64,000 nt of DNA from Nocardioides marmoriginsengisoli (GTDB taxonomy: Bacteria; Actinomycetota; Actinomycetes; Propionibacteriales; Nocardioidaceae): contig NZ_RJSE01000007.1 of NCBI RefSeq assembly GCF_003725695.1, positions 1,304,508-1,368,507 of the forward strand. Direction: 5' to 3'. Position numbers and translations under genes: made by a program. Shown one piece after another: positions 42,333 through 52,481 of this stretch (positions are counted from its first letter, which is position 1; the number at the start of each line of letters is the position of its first letter). The notes below the pieces were generated by a model. That model was not told the DNA's origin. It did no database searches and worked only from the letters and a program-made list of their open reading frames with translations.

Positions 42333-45300
42333 GTGTCTGCAGGTGTGCACAAGCGGGTCAAGCGGGTTAAGCGGATCAGTGTCTTCAGCGTCTTCCTGAT
42401 GGTCCTCGGGGCCGTCTCGATGGGCTCGGTACTCACCCCGGCCCACGCTGCCGACGAGCTGCTCCAGGTCGTCAAGCTGGTGGACAACGCCACCCCGGAG
42501 CCCGGGGAGACGTTCACGTACACGATCCAGATGACCTGCTCCGAGCAGGACTGCCTGGACGCCCAGCTGACCGACGTGCTCCCGGCGGGCCTCGAGGGCT
42601 TCGGCATCGACAACGCCACCTTCACCCCGAACGCCGCGACCGTTCCGCGCTCGGTGACCTGGACTCCCGGGAACACCACTACGCCGCCGGCGACCGTGCA
42701 GCCGGGGACCGGGTTCACCGTCGACTTCCAGCAGGGGACCGACGACCCGGTCGGTACCGGCCTGGTGGCCGGGCAGACCTTCACCGTGACGCTCTCCCTG
42801 CGGGTGCCCGACGACTACCCGCCGGGCTCGGGCCCGGACATCGTGAACACCGCGCGCGCCACCGCGACCAACTCGGACCCGGCGCAGAGCAGTGCGACGG
42901 TGAACATCGACTCCGAGATCCGGATCGCCGTCGCCGTCGACAAGACCTGGGCGCCGGCCACCCAGTCCTTCCTGCCCGGTGCGGTCTCGACGATCGGGCT
43001 CTCGGCACGGAACACCTCGAACGTCCCGGTCGACACGATCACGATCCAGGAGCCCAAGGCCGCTCCCGACGGCGCCGCCGAGCTCGACCCGAGCAACCCG
43101 TTCACGATCACCGACTTCACCGGGTTCGACGACGTGTCCCTGCCGGCCGGCTTCACCGGCGTCCAGGTGGACGCCTACGTGTTCTCCGGGAGCACCTGGT
43201 CGTGGGTTGCCGGCGACCCGATCGCCACCCCGGGGGCGCTCGCGCTTCCCGACGGCGTCACCAAGGCGGAGGTCGGCGGCGTCCGGATCACCTGCACCGG
43301 CACGATCGCGCCCGGAGCCACCATGTCCCTGGACCTCGGGCTCGAGCAGCGGGCCACCGACCGTGACGACGACTCCGACCTGTCCACGGCGGCGCACCGC
43401 GTCGACAACGTGGCCACCGGATCGGTCGACGCGGACGGCCAGGACCCGGCCACCGACGACGGCGCGGCGACGCACGCGATCGCACCGCTGATCCCGTCGG
43501 TCGATGCCTCCAAGAACATCACCCCGGCCCGGATCACCGCCGGGCAGAGCAGCACCGCCACCATCGCCGGGACCAACGGTGACGACCCGGTCACCCGGTT
43601 GCACATCGCCGACTTGGATTTCTTCACCGAGGACATCGTGTTCGGCGGCTTCACCGCGCCTCCCACCTGGCCGGACGCCGCCAGCACGGCCACGATCGTC
43701 TACCACCACCTCGACGGTTCCTCGGAGACGGTGGACTTCGACGAGGGCGACCTCCCGGCGGACCCGAGCGAACCGATCTCCGGGTTCGAGATCACCTGGA
43801 CCGGCCCGATCGCGCCCAGCGAGAGCGGCGGGGCGGCCTTCCGGATCGACACCACCGAGGACGCCACCGGCGGCGCCCCCGAGCTCTCCCTGACGAACAA
43901 GGTCGACGCCGACGTGACCGCGGCGAACGGACTGACCGACGACGCGACCGCCAGCGACGGCCTGGAGATCACCGACCCCAGCGTCGACGTGACCCTGACC
44001 AAGAAGGTGCGTCCCTCCAGCGCGGTCGAGCCGGGCGAGACGGTGATCTCCTCGCTGACGACCCGGGCCACCGCGACCGGTGACGGGGCCGTCGTCGAGG
44101 ACATCGTCATCGAGGACGCCTGGGCGGAGGACTGCTCCGGGTTCTGGAACGCCTTCGACGCGACCGCGATCGCGCCGACCCAGGTGCCAGCGGGCGCCGA
44201 GCTGACCGTCGAGTTCCAGGCCCCGGACGGCAGCTGGCAACAGCTGGCGGTCTACGGCCCCGAGCCGACCGCCACCGTCTTCGAGCTCGCGGCGATCCCC
44301 GCCGTCGCCCAGGGCATCCGGTTCAGGCTGCACGACGCCGACGGCTTCCCGGCGGACACCACGGTGACGCCGAACATCGTCTTCGCCGCGCGCGCGGACC
44401 TTCGGGACCCGTCCTGCCCCGACCCGCAGCCGGACACCCCGACGACGTACGTCAACGCCGCGACCGCCGACGTCGCCGGGACGACCGCGGGCGGCAAGAA
44501 CCTGACCGCGGACGACGACGACACCGACGACGCGACCGTCACCTACCCGGCGGACGGCGGCGACGGGCCGGGGCCGGACGTCGACGTGGACAAGGCCTGG
44601 GACCGGATCGCGGTCAGCTCGCAGTCCGGTGAGCAGGCCGGTACGACGCTCACCTGGGACGTCACCGCCGGGTTCGGCTCGGTGCTGATCTCCGACGCCG
44701 CCACCGACCCCGCGACCGCCGACGTCGCCGGCACCGTCTTCGACGCGTTCGACCTGCTCCGGGTCGGCCACGCCGACGCCTCGGACGAGCCGTACTCCAA
44801 GGGCTGGTACCTCAAGTACGACACCGTCACCAAGGTCGAGCTCTTCCGCGGCGGCGGCTGGCAGGAGGTCGCCGCGCCCGGCGGCTCCTGGATGCGCGCC
44901 GACCGCGGCTTCAAGGGCTACTCGCTCACCGGTCCCGAGTCGGCCGGCACCACCGGCGTCCGGTTCACCCTGACCGAGACCGCCGCGGACACGGCCGCGC
45001 GCACCGCGGCCCGTCAGCCCGGCGCCGCCTTCGACCCGTTCGCACCCGCACCCGGCTCCGGGGTCGGCTCCGGGAGCAGCCCCCGCTCCTTCGACCTGGG
45101 CTGGCAGGTCCGCGACAAGACCCGCTCCGACGGCGGGTTCGTGATCGAGGACCGGGTGTTCAACAGCGCCGACGAGGGCGTCGTGACCAACACCGTCGCG
45201 ATCGAGGGCACCCCGATCGGCGGTGGCACCGTCGACCGGGAGACAGCGGCCGACACCATCCAGATCCTCGACCCGGACCCGGTCGTCGAGGTCACCAAGT

Positions 45301-48300
45301 CGGTCACGCCGACCGCCAACATCCACACGCCGCCGACCGGGACGCCCGCTGCCGAGTACCCGACGGCGACCTGGACGATCAGCGGCCACAACGGGTCCGT
45401 CGCGCGCGCGTCGTACGTCCGGATCACCGACCCGGCCACCTGCACCGACACCGCGCTGGGTGGCTGCCAGAGCGCCGGTACGCCGGCCGGTGCCCTCGCG
45501 AACCCGTTCGCCCTCGCGCGCGACTACCTGACCGACGCGGGCGCGCCGAACCCGTTCGAACGGTTCGACGTGCGCGGCCTGGCCATCGCGGCGAGCATCC
45601 CCGGCCAGGTGGACCTGGCCGCGACCAAGGTCTGGCTGCTCCGCTTCGAGGCCGGGACCTACACGCACGAGGAGACCACCGCGGCCGCGGTGAACGCGAT
45701 GACCCCGGCGCAGCTGGCGACCGTGGTCGGCTTCAGCGTCACCTTCCAGGACACCGATCCGGCCACCTCGGGCGGCACCCTCACCCAGGACAACGACCTC
45801 ACGATCACCGTCGACTCCCGGTTGCGGGCGACGTTGCGCAGCAGCGGCGCTCCCCAGGTGCTGCCGGCCCCGTCCACCCACGACGTCACCAACCGGGCCT
45901 TCGCCCAGTCCTACGACCCGGTCGGCAACCCCGGCACGGTCACCGGTGACGTCGACGACGCCACCACGGTGCTGACCGGCGGCATCGTCAACATCGCGCC
46001 GACCAAGTCGGTGTCGCCGGCGACGATCACCGAGCCGAAGCACGACGCCGGCGACGACCAGGTCACGGTCGTCCTGGGCGCCAACCAGGGCGCGAACCCG
46101 CGGAGCACGCTCTCCCCGGCACGCGTCGTGATCGAGGACCAGGCCGACTCCCCGGAGTTCTGGAACGCCTTCGACTTCACCGGGCTGGGGGTGATCTCGT
46201 TCCCGAGCGGCGCGAACCGCGTCCAGGTCGACCTGTACGACGGCACCACCTGGCACGAGGGCACGGCCGGCTCGACCGCGGTGCTCCCGGGCGGGGTGGC
46301 GAACGCCGACGTCCAGGGCATCCGGTTCACCTTCACCCGTGCCGACGGCGGGCTGTTCTCCTCGGCGGTCCCGGCTCAGAACTGGTCGGCCAGCGCGGCG
46401 ATCACGGTGGACCTGCGGTCGTCGTACCGGGACTCGGGGGAGCAGGTCGACTTCCCGAGCACGGTGCGCAACACCCAGACGTCGCAGTCCTTCCGGCCCG
46501 ACGGCAACGACTCGGACCCGGTCGACGCGACGGCCACCGTCACGCTGACCCCCGGGACCCACGAGCTCGAGGTCAACAAGCTCACCAACGACGGCAACCG
46601 GCTCGCCTCGGTCGGCGACGCGGTCCCGTTCAAGCTGACCCTGCGCAACTCGGGGACCGGCTACGTCACCCTGGCCGAGCTGCGCGACGCGCTGCCGTCC
46701 CAGCTCACCTACACCGGAGACCCGGCCCCGACCTTCACCGGATCTCCGCAGGGGACCCTGGGTGAGAACGTCGACGTCGCGGCCAGCCCGGACGGGTCGG
46801 CGCTGACCTTCGCCTGGCCCGAGGGCGGCCGGCGGATGCAGCCGGGGGAGACGTTCACGATCCATCTCTCCCTGGTCCTTCAGCCGGGCCTGGGCACCGG
46901 GCAGACGGCCACGAACACCATCACCGCGCAGACCGAGGAGCCGCTGACCCGTTGCGCGAACACGGCGTCCGGCGGCTCGATCACGACGGACTGGTCGACG
47001 GATCCGTACACCTGCGGAACCAGTGACTTCGTCGGCGTCGTCACCGGCCCGAACCTCTACACCGTGAAGGGGGTCCGAGGCTCGCTCCCGGGCGCCTACC
47101 AGCCGGGCAGCCCGGCGGCGGTCTGCACCCAGAACCTGACCGCGACCGGCGGCAGCTACTTCCGGTCGCCGTGCGTCGCGAACAGCCAGCTCGGCGGGAC
47201 CGACGACTGGGTGCTCAGCACCGCCAACGCCGGCACCGTGAACGTCGACGAGATGACGATCTTCGACCAGCTCCCGGTCGCCGGGGACCGGCAGATCATC
47301 TCCGGCGCGTCCCGCGGGTCGCAGTACCGGCCCGAGCTGGTGGCCGGGTCGCTGAACGTCGCGGCCCCGGCCGGGACCACGGTCACGACCCAGGTCACCA
47401 CCAGCGCCGACGTGTGCGTCGGCACCTGGACCAACCTGACCACGCAGCCGGTCTGCGAGCAGCAGGGCGAGAGCTGGACGACCGCTGACGGCAGCACCGA
47501 CTGGTCGAAGGTCACCGGCCTCCGGGTGCACCTGGACTTCACCACGACCGCGAGCGGCAACCTGCGTCCGGGTCAGTCCGCAGACGTGACCTACTCGACG
47601 ACCAACGAGCCGCGCACCGATGCGGACCCGAGCGGGGCGTCCACCGTCGTGCCGGCGGCGGACCAGCTCGCCTGGAACCAGTTCGGCGTCAAGTTCCGCT
47701 ACAGCGGCGTCGGCCAGTTCAGCAAGATCGCGCCGAGCCGGGTCGGGGTGCACCTGCGCTTCGGGTCGATCAAGGTCGTCAAGGAGATCACCGGTCCGGC
47801 GGCGCAGTACGCCGCGGACGAGTTCCGTGTCGAGGTCGCCTGCACCGTCGGTGACGTCGCGCTGGACCTCGGCTCCGATGCCGTGGTCGAGCTGAACGAG
47901 GGCAACGACTTCGAGGTCCGGATCGACGGCATCCCGCTCGGGGTCGACGGCACCGAGTGCGTCGTCACCGAGCAGGGCGACGTCGGCGAGTTCGGCGAAG
48001 CGTCCCGGACCGGGTCCCCGGCGACGTTGCTGATCACCCAGCCGACCGACCCGTCGCGGCCGATCGAGGGCCAGGCGGTGCCGGTGGCGCAGGTCGCCAC
48101 GATCACCAACGACTACCGCTACACCGGCCTGTCGGTGACCAAGCGGGTCGTCACGACGGCGACCACCCCGGTGCTCGGTCCGTTCACCTTCACGCTGTCC
48201 TGCACGACGGCCACCGGCATCCCGGTGACCTTCGACGACGACGGCACGACCGAGATCGAGTTCGTCCTCGAGGCGGGCCAGACCTACGACGCGCCCGCGA

Positions 48301-49286
48301 ACCGGATCCCGGTCGGCGCGGCGTGCGAGCTGACCGAGACGGACACGTTCTTCGCCGGCGAGATCGTGGTCACCGGTGACGACGTCGCGGACAACGGCGA
48401 CGGGACCGCGACGATCACCCCGGGGATCGACCCGGCCGAGGTCGTGGTCGCGAACGCCTACGACGCCGGCACGGTGACGCTGGAGAAGGTCGTCGACGGG
48501 GACGGAGCGGCGCGCTACGGCACCGGTGTCTTCGGTTTCGTGGTGACCTGCGACTTCCACGGCCGCAACGCCTTCGACGACGAGGTCGCGCTCCGGGCCG
48601 GTCAGTCCCGGACCCTCGGGCCGTTCCCGGTCGGGACCGTGTGCACCGTCGCGGAGCCCCGGACCGCGGGTGCGACCACGAGCGTGCTCGACCCGGCGGA
48701 CGGCGTGGTCACGATCGCCGCGCCGCTGCCGGACGAGGCGGTCTCCCAGGTCAAGGTCACCGCGACCAACACGTTCGACCTCTCCTCGATCGACGTCCGC
48801 AAGGTCGTCCGCGGCGACCGGTCGGCCGAGGGTGCCGCCGGTCCCTTCCGGGTCGGACTCGTCTGCACCTGGCAGGTCGACGGCGTCACCACCCCGGTGA
48901 CGATCCCCGGCGGCTCGGAGCGCCGGCTCAGCCGGGCGAACGGCTACCGGGCGTCGTACGCCGACCTGCCGGCGGCCGCGCGCTGCCGGCTGACCGAGCT
49001 GACCGTGCTGCCGCGGGTCTCGACCGAGGTGACCGCCGACGTCAACGGCGAGGTCACCACCGTCGACGGTCGCTCGGTGGCGATCGACCTGGGGAAGACC
49101 GACGGGCCGGGTCAGGCCTCGGTGACGGTGGTCAACACCTTCGCCGGGCCGTCGATCCACCCGCCGACCGACGGGGGACTCCCGAACACCGGGGCCCCGT
49201 TCGGTCGGGGACTGCTCCCCGCCGGGGTGCTGCTCCTGGTCGCCGGACTGGGTGCCGTCCTGTGGTCGCGACGGGCGAGGGCCTGA
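42333..49286 (+). CDS. Giant LPNTG-anchored surface protein with DUF5979 domains
   Basis: A 2317-residue exported protein. The signal peptide ends after about 32 residues (TPAHAADE). The body is a chain of beta-rich modules resembling DUF11/isopeptide-type domains, many starting with a VDVTLTKK-, VDKAW- or EVTKSV-type strand. About residues 1810-2270 hold four tandem DUF5979 modules, each with a Lys near its start and paired cysteines (GSIKVVKEIT, GLSVTKRV, GTVTLEKVVD, SIDVRKVVRG). The C-terminus has a sortase motif LPNTG (2283-2287), a hydrophobic segment and RRARA. AAGGAG precedes the GTG by 6 nt. It is a probable adhesin or fibre; no sortase gene lies in the window. Confidence 0.9.
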   Translation: MSAGVHKRVKRVKRISVFSVFLMVLGAVSMGSVLTPAHAADELLQVVKLVDNATPEPGETFTYTIQMTCSEQDCLDAQLTDVLPAGLEGFGIDNATFTPNAATVPRSVTWTPGNTTTPPATVQPGTGFTVDFQQGTDDPVGTGLVAGQTFTVTLSLRVPDDYPPGSGPDIVNTARATATNSDPAQSSATVNIDSEIRIAVAVDKTWAPATQSFLPGAVSTIGLSARNTSNVPVDTITIQEPKAAPDGAAELDPSNPFTITDFTGFDDVSLPAGFTGVQVDAYVFSGSTWSWVAGDPIATPGALALPDGVTKAEVGGVRITCTGTIAPGATMSLDLGLEQRATDRDDDSDLSTAAHRVDNVATGSVDADGQDPATDDGAATHAIAPLIPSVDASKNITPARITAGQSSTATIAGTNGDDPVTRLHIADLDFFTEDIVFGGFTAPPTWPDAASTATIVYHHLDGSSETVDFDEGDLPADPSEPISGFEITWTGPIAPSESGGAAFRIDTTEDATGGAPELSLTNKVDADVTAANGLTDDATASDGLEITDPSVDVTLTKKVRPSSAVEPGETVISSLTTRATATGDGAVVEDIVIEDAWAEDCSGFWNAFDATAIAPTQVPAGAELTVEFQAPDGSWQQLAVYGPEPTATVFELAAIPAVAQGIRFRLHDADGFPADTTVTPNIVFAARADLRDPSCPDPQPDTPTTYVNAATADVAGTTAGGKNLTADDDDTDDATVTYPADGGDGPGPDVDVDKAWDRIAVSSQSGEQAGTTLTWDVTAGFGSVLISDAATDPATADVAGTVFDAFDLLRVGHADASDEPYSKGWYLKYDTVTKVELFRGGGWQEVAAPGGSWMRADRGFKGYSLTGPESAGTTGVRFTLTETAADTAARTAARQPGAAFDPFAPAPGSGVGSGSSPRSFDLGWQVRDKTRSDGGFVIEDRVFNSADEGVVTNTVAIEGTPIGGGTVDRETAADTIQILDPDPVVEVTKSVTPTANIHTPPTGTPAAEYPTATWTISGHNGSVARASYVRITDPATCTDTALGGCQSAGTPAGALANPFALARDYLTDAGAPNPFERFDVRGLAIAASIPGQVDLAATKVWLLRFEAGTYTHEETTAAAVNAMTPAQLATVVGFSVTFQDTDPATSGGTLTQDNDLTITVDSRLRATLRSSGAPQVLPAPSTHDVTNRAFAQSYDPVGNPGTVTGDVDDATTVLTGGIVNIAPTKSVSPATITEPKHDAGDDQVTVVLGANQGANPRSTLSPARVVIEDQADSPEFWNAFDFTGLGVISFPSGANRVQVDLYDGTTWHEGTAGSTAVLPGGVANADVQGIRFTFTRADGGLFSSAVPAQNWSASAAITVDLRSSYRDSGEQVDFPSTVRNTQTSQSFRPDGNDSDPVDATATVTLTPGTHELEVNKLTNDGNRLASVGDAVPFKLTLRNSGTGYVTLAELRDALPSQLTYTGDPAPTFTGSPQGTLGENVDVAASPDGSALTFAWPEGGRRMQPGETFTIHLSLVLQPGLGTGQTATNTITAQTEEPLTRCANTASGGSITTDWSTDPYTCGTSDFVGVVTGPNLYTVKGVRGSLPGAYQPGSPAAVCTQNLTATGGSYFRSPCVANSQLGGTDDWVLSTANAGTVNVDEMTIFDQLPVAGDRQIISGASRGSQYRPELVAGSLNVAAPAGTTVTTQVTTSADVCVGTWTNLTTQPVCEQQGESWTTADGSTDWSKVTGLRVHLDFTTTASGNLRPGQSADVTYSTTNEPRTDADPSGASTVVPAADQLAWNQFGVKFRYSGVGQFSKIAPSRVGVHLRFGSIKVVKEITGPAAQYAADEFRVEVACTVGDVALDLGSDAVVELNEGNDFEVRIDGIPLGVDGTECVVTEQGDVGEFGEASRTGSPATLLITQPTDPSRPIEGQAVPVAQVATITNDYRYTGLSVTKRVVTTATTPVLGPFTFTLSCTTATGIPVTFDDDGTTEIEFVLEAGQTYDAPANRIPVGAACELTETDTFFAGEIVVTGDDVADNGDGTATITPGIDPAEVVVANAYDAGTVTLEKVVDGDGAARYGTGVFGFVVTCDFHGRNAFDDEVALRAGQSRTLGPFPVGTVCTVAEPRTAGATTSVLDPADGVVTIAAPLPDEAVSQVKVTATNTFDLSSIDVRKVVRGDRSAEGAAGPFRVGLVCTWQVDGVTTPVTIPGGSERRLSRANGYRASYADLPAAARCRLTELTVLPRVSTEVTADVNGEVTTVDGRSVAIDLGKTDGPGQASVTVVNTFAGPSIHPPTDGGLPNTGAPFGRGLLPAGVLLLVAGLGAVLWSRRARA

Positions 49287-49322
49287 CCCGTAACCTCAGG
49301 TGGGCCGGCTGGTTTACCGGGC

Positions 49323-52300
49323 GTGGATCGAGTCAAGCACCTCCCGGCCAAGCTGGCGGCCACGGCGATCGCGGCAGCCCTGATCGTCGGGACCCTGATG
49401 CAGCCGGTGTCGGCGGACACCGCGGCCGACCCGCTGGGGCTCCGGCCCTGGCTGGCCGAGCCCGGGCAGAACCACCGGCCGGGCGCGTTCTGGTGGTGGC
49501 CGGGCTCCGACGTGACCCCGGCCGGGCTCGACGCCGACATCAAGGCGCTGCGCGACTCCGGCTTCGGGTCGGCGCAGATCATCGACCTGGAGCCGGGGCC
49601 GCCGACGAACGGCACCCCGTCCTGGCAGTGGGGGACCAAGCCCTGGTACGCCGCGGTGAACGCCGCTCTCCGTAGCGGCATCAAGCACGGGGTCCGGCTG
49701 GACACGGCGCCGTACCCGGTCTGGCCGATGGCGAGCCCGACCGCCACCCTCGACAACGGCCTCTCCGCCCAGGCGGCCCACATCGCCCAGCTCCCGCTGA
49801 TCGGCGGCGTCCCGTACGTCGGCCCGGTGCCGGACCCGCTGGAGAAGGTCGGCCACAAGACCCTGGAATCGGTCTCCGCGGCCCGGGTGGTCGGCCTCGG
49901 CAAGAAAGGGTCCGTCGAGCTCGACCCGGCCTCGGCGATCGACCTGACCGGCCGGGTGCGCAACAAGCTGCTGACCTGGACGCCGCCGCGCGGGAACTGG
50001 ATGCTGTTCGGCGTCTGGCGGCGGCCCACCGGGCAGGTGCCGCAGACGGTGCCGGGCGGGGCGGTGATGAGCCTCGACGCCAACCTGAGCGCGCTCTTCG
50101 GAAAGAACCTGCTGGTGATCGACCCGTTCAGCAAGCGGGCCACCGGCGCCGCCCTGCGCTGGCTCGACCAGAACATGATGAGCCCGGCCCAGGAAGCGCT
50201 CTGGCGCCGCAACGGCGGGCAGTTCTACGAGGACTCCTTCGAGTACGCGGTGAACCTGACCGACGCGGTGCTGGTCGAGCTGATCAAGGACCTCGCCGAG
50301 AACGGGCTGTCGCTGCCGAACCGCAGCCTGGACGTGACCTCGCTGCACCGGCTGGGGGCGCACTGGTCGGCGGAGCTGATCGACCAGTTCGCGAACCGCC
50401 GCGGCTACTCGATCCGGCCGTTCCTGCCGGCGCTGTTCAACGGGCCCGCCGGCTTCGACTTCACCGGCGGTGTCGGGGAGCGGGTCCGCAACGACTACCG
50501 GCGGACGCTGACCGACCTGATCATCGCCCACCAGCGGCAGCTGCGGCGCTGGGCGCTGGATCACGGGTTCACCGAGATGCGGCACCAGAGCTACGGGCTG
50601 CCGATCGACTCGACGCGGGCGCAGGGGGCCTCCGGAGGCATCCCGGACAGCGAGACCCTGGAGGCCGGGTACCCGCAGCCGGCCGGCTCGGCCGGGTCCG
50701 AGGGCGCCCTGGACATGTACCGGACCGCCGCCGGGGCCGCCCACGTCTACGGCTCCAAGGAGGTGAACCTGGAGGCGGGCGACGTCTTCGGGCTCCCCGA
50801 TTGCAGCCACCTGGGCGACCCGAAGAATCGCCGGTTCTGCCTCTACGGCCAGCAACCGACGGACTACTGGCAGATCTTCAACCACGGATTCGCGGGCGGT
50901 GCCACCCACCTGCAGCTGCACGGCCTGGCCTACCAGCAGCCGCAGGCCGGCCTCAAGGCGGCGGGCTGGCTCGGGCCGCAGCTGCACCCGTGGCCCGGCT
51001 GGTCGCCGATGTGGTACTTCTTCTCCGAGTCCTGGAACCGGAACTGGCCGCAGTTCAAGTACTGGCGCGAGTTCAACACCTACCTCGGCCGGGCCAGCAA
51101 GGTGCTGACCGTCGGCAAGCCGCGGCTCGACGTGGCCGTCTTCCGCGACGACACCGTCCCGTTCGGTATCCCGGTCCTGCCCGGGCACACCCGCCGGCAG
51201 AACCTGGTCCGGGCCGGGTACACCTACGAGTTCGTCGACCCGGTGACCCTCGCCGAGCGCGGCACCGTGCGCGGCAAGCGGCTCTACCCGGACGGCCCCG
51301 GCTACCGCGCCCTGGTGATCGATCCGAGCGACATCGCGCCGACCGGCTTCTCCGGCGAGGCGGCCGTCCGGATCCTCGCCCTGGCCCGCCGCGGCCTCCC
51401 GGTGGTCGTGGTCGGCGCCCTGCCCAGCACCGGTACGTCGGCGATGGCCGCCCGGATCGAGGACACCCAGGTGCGGCAGAGCTTCGCCCGGCTGGTCCGG
51501 CTCGGCAACGTCGCCCGGGCCCGGACCTCCGCCGACGTCCTCGGTGCGCTGGGCCGGCTCGGGGTGCGACCCGATGCCGCGTTCGGCGCGCCCCGGCTGG
51601 TGCGTCCCGTGCACCGGGCGACCGCGACGCGGGACTACTGGTACTTCTGGAACGAGGACACCCGGCGGGTCCGGTTCGACGCGACCCTGCGGACCCGCGG
51701 GACGCCGTACGAGCTCGACCTGTGGAACAACCGCACGACCCCGATCGGTGAGTACCGGACCGGCAGGGGCGGGCTGGTGGTCCCGGTGGACCTGGGCCCG
51801 CAGGAAGCGATCACGATCGTCGTCGACCGGAGTCGTCCTGCGCGGCCGCACGTGCTGCGTACCACCGCGGACCGTGCGGTCCTGGACCGCGGCCGTCTGG
51901 TGCTCGAGGACGACCGGGGCGGCGTCCAGCGGGCCGTGCTGGCCGGCGGGAAGAAGGTCCGGGTCGCGCTACCGGCCGCGAAGGCGCCGCGCACGTTGTC
52001 GCGCTGGAATCTGACCGTCCGGGAGTTCACCCCCCGGGAGCCGCGGACGCACCGGATGGTGCTCGACGGGCTCCGGGACTGGCGGAAGATCCCGGCGCTG
52101 GCCAACGTCGCCGGCGACGCGACGTACACCACGACGTTCCGGCTGCCGGCCGGGTGGCGGTCCCGGAGCCACGGCGTCGACCTTCAGCTCGGCGAGGTGT
52201 ACGGCGCCGCCCGGGTCTGGCTGAACGGGCGCCGGGTGACGCAGTCGACGGTCCACCTCGCGGGTGCCCGCTACCGGATCAGCGGGCTGCTGCGCCGGGG

Positions 52301-52472
52301 CACCAACACGCTCCGGATCGACCTTGCCACGCCGCCGCGCAACGCCATGGTCGGCCAGGTGCGGTCCGGTGACCCGCGCTACGGGTACTTCGCGATGTCG
52401 CCGCCGCAGGCGAACGGCGTGGTCGGCCCGGTCCGGCTGCTGGCAGTGCCCCGGGCACGGTTGCCGCGCTGA
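49323..52472 (+). CDS. Secreted GH106-like alpha-L-rhamnosidase
   Basis: A 1049-residue exported hydrolase with a signal peptide ending near residue 32 (QPVSADT). Early conserved elements are FWWWPGSDVTPAGLDADIKALRDSGFGSAQIID, the usual GH106 opening, followed by an (alpha/beta)8 domain with FYEDSFEYAV (candidate acid residue), ALDHGFTEMRHQSYG and GSKEVNLEAGDVFG. The C-terminal half ends in a galactose-binding-like domain (YTTTFRLPAGW... LGEVYGAARVWLNGRRV). GH106 enzymes split terminal alpha-L-rhamnose. Placed near rmlA/rmlB, it might trim the organism's own wall glycan or scavenge plant rhamnan; both are speculation. No binding site is seen near the GTG. Confidence 0.8.
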   Translation: MDRVKHLPAKLAATAIAAALIVGTLMQPVSADTAADPLGLRPWLAEPGQNHRPGAFWWWPGSDVTPAGLDADIKALRDSGFGSAQIIDLEPGPPTNGTPSWQWGTKPWYAAVNAALRSGIKHGVRLDTAPYPVWPMASPTATLDNGLSAQAAHIAQLPLIGGVPYVGPVPDPLEKVGHKTLESVSAARVVGLGKKGSVELDPASAIDLTGRVRNKLLTWTPPRGNWMLFGVWRRPTGQVPQTVPGGAVMSLDANLSALFGKNLLVIDPFSKRATGAALRWLDQNMMSPAQEALWRRNGGQFYEDSFEYAVNLTDAVLVELIKDLAENGLSLPNRSLDVTSLHRLGAHWSAELIDQFANRRGYSIRPFLPALFNGPAGFDFTGGVGERVRNDYRRTLTDLIIAHQRQLRRWALDHGFTEMRHQSYGLPIDSTRAQGASGGIPDSETLEAGYPQPAGSAGSEGALDMYRTAAGAAHVYGSKEVNLEAGDVFGLPDCSHLGDPKNRRFCLYGQQPTDYWQIFNHGFAGGATHLQLHGLAYQQPQAGLKAAGWLGPQLHPWPGWSPMWYFFSESWNRNWPQFKYWREFNTYLGRASKVLTVGKPRLDVAVFRDDTVPFGIPVLPGHTRRQNLVRAGYTYEFVDPVTLAERGTVRGKRLYPDGPGYRALVIDPSDIAPTGFSGEAAVRILALARRGLPVVVVGALPSTGTSAMAARIEDTQVRQSFARLVRLGNVARARTSADVLGALGRLGVRPDAAFGAPRLVRPVHRATATRDYWYFWNEDTRRVRFDATLRTRGTPYELDLWNNRTTPIGEYRTGRGGLVVPVDLGPQEAITIVVDRSRPARPHVLRTTADRAVLDRGRLVLEDDRGGVQRAVLAGGKKVRVALPAAKAPRTLSRWNLTVREFTPREPRTHRMVLDGLRDWRKIPALANVAGDATYTTTFRLPAGWRSRSHGVDLQLGEVYGAARVWLNGRRVTQSTVHLAGARYRISGLLRRGTNTLRIDLATPPRNAMVGQVRSGDPRYGYFAMSPPQANGVVGPVRLLAVPRARLPR

Positions 52473-52481
52473 ACGGGCCGG

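Noticed and set aside
42066-49160. 2364-residue open frame antisense to the giant surface protein
   Set aside because: It is a GC-driven shadow: Arg/Gly/Asp/Val-rich with no domains, while the opposite strand has a signal peptide, DUF5979 modules and LPNTG.
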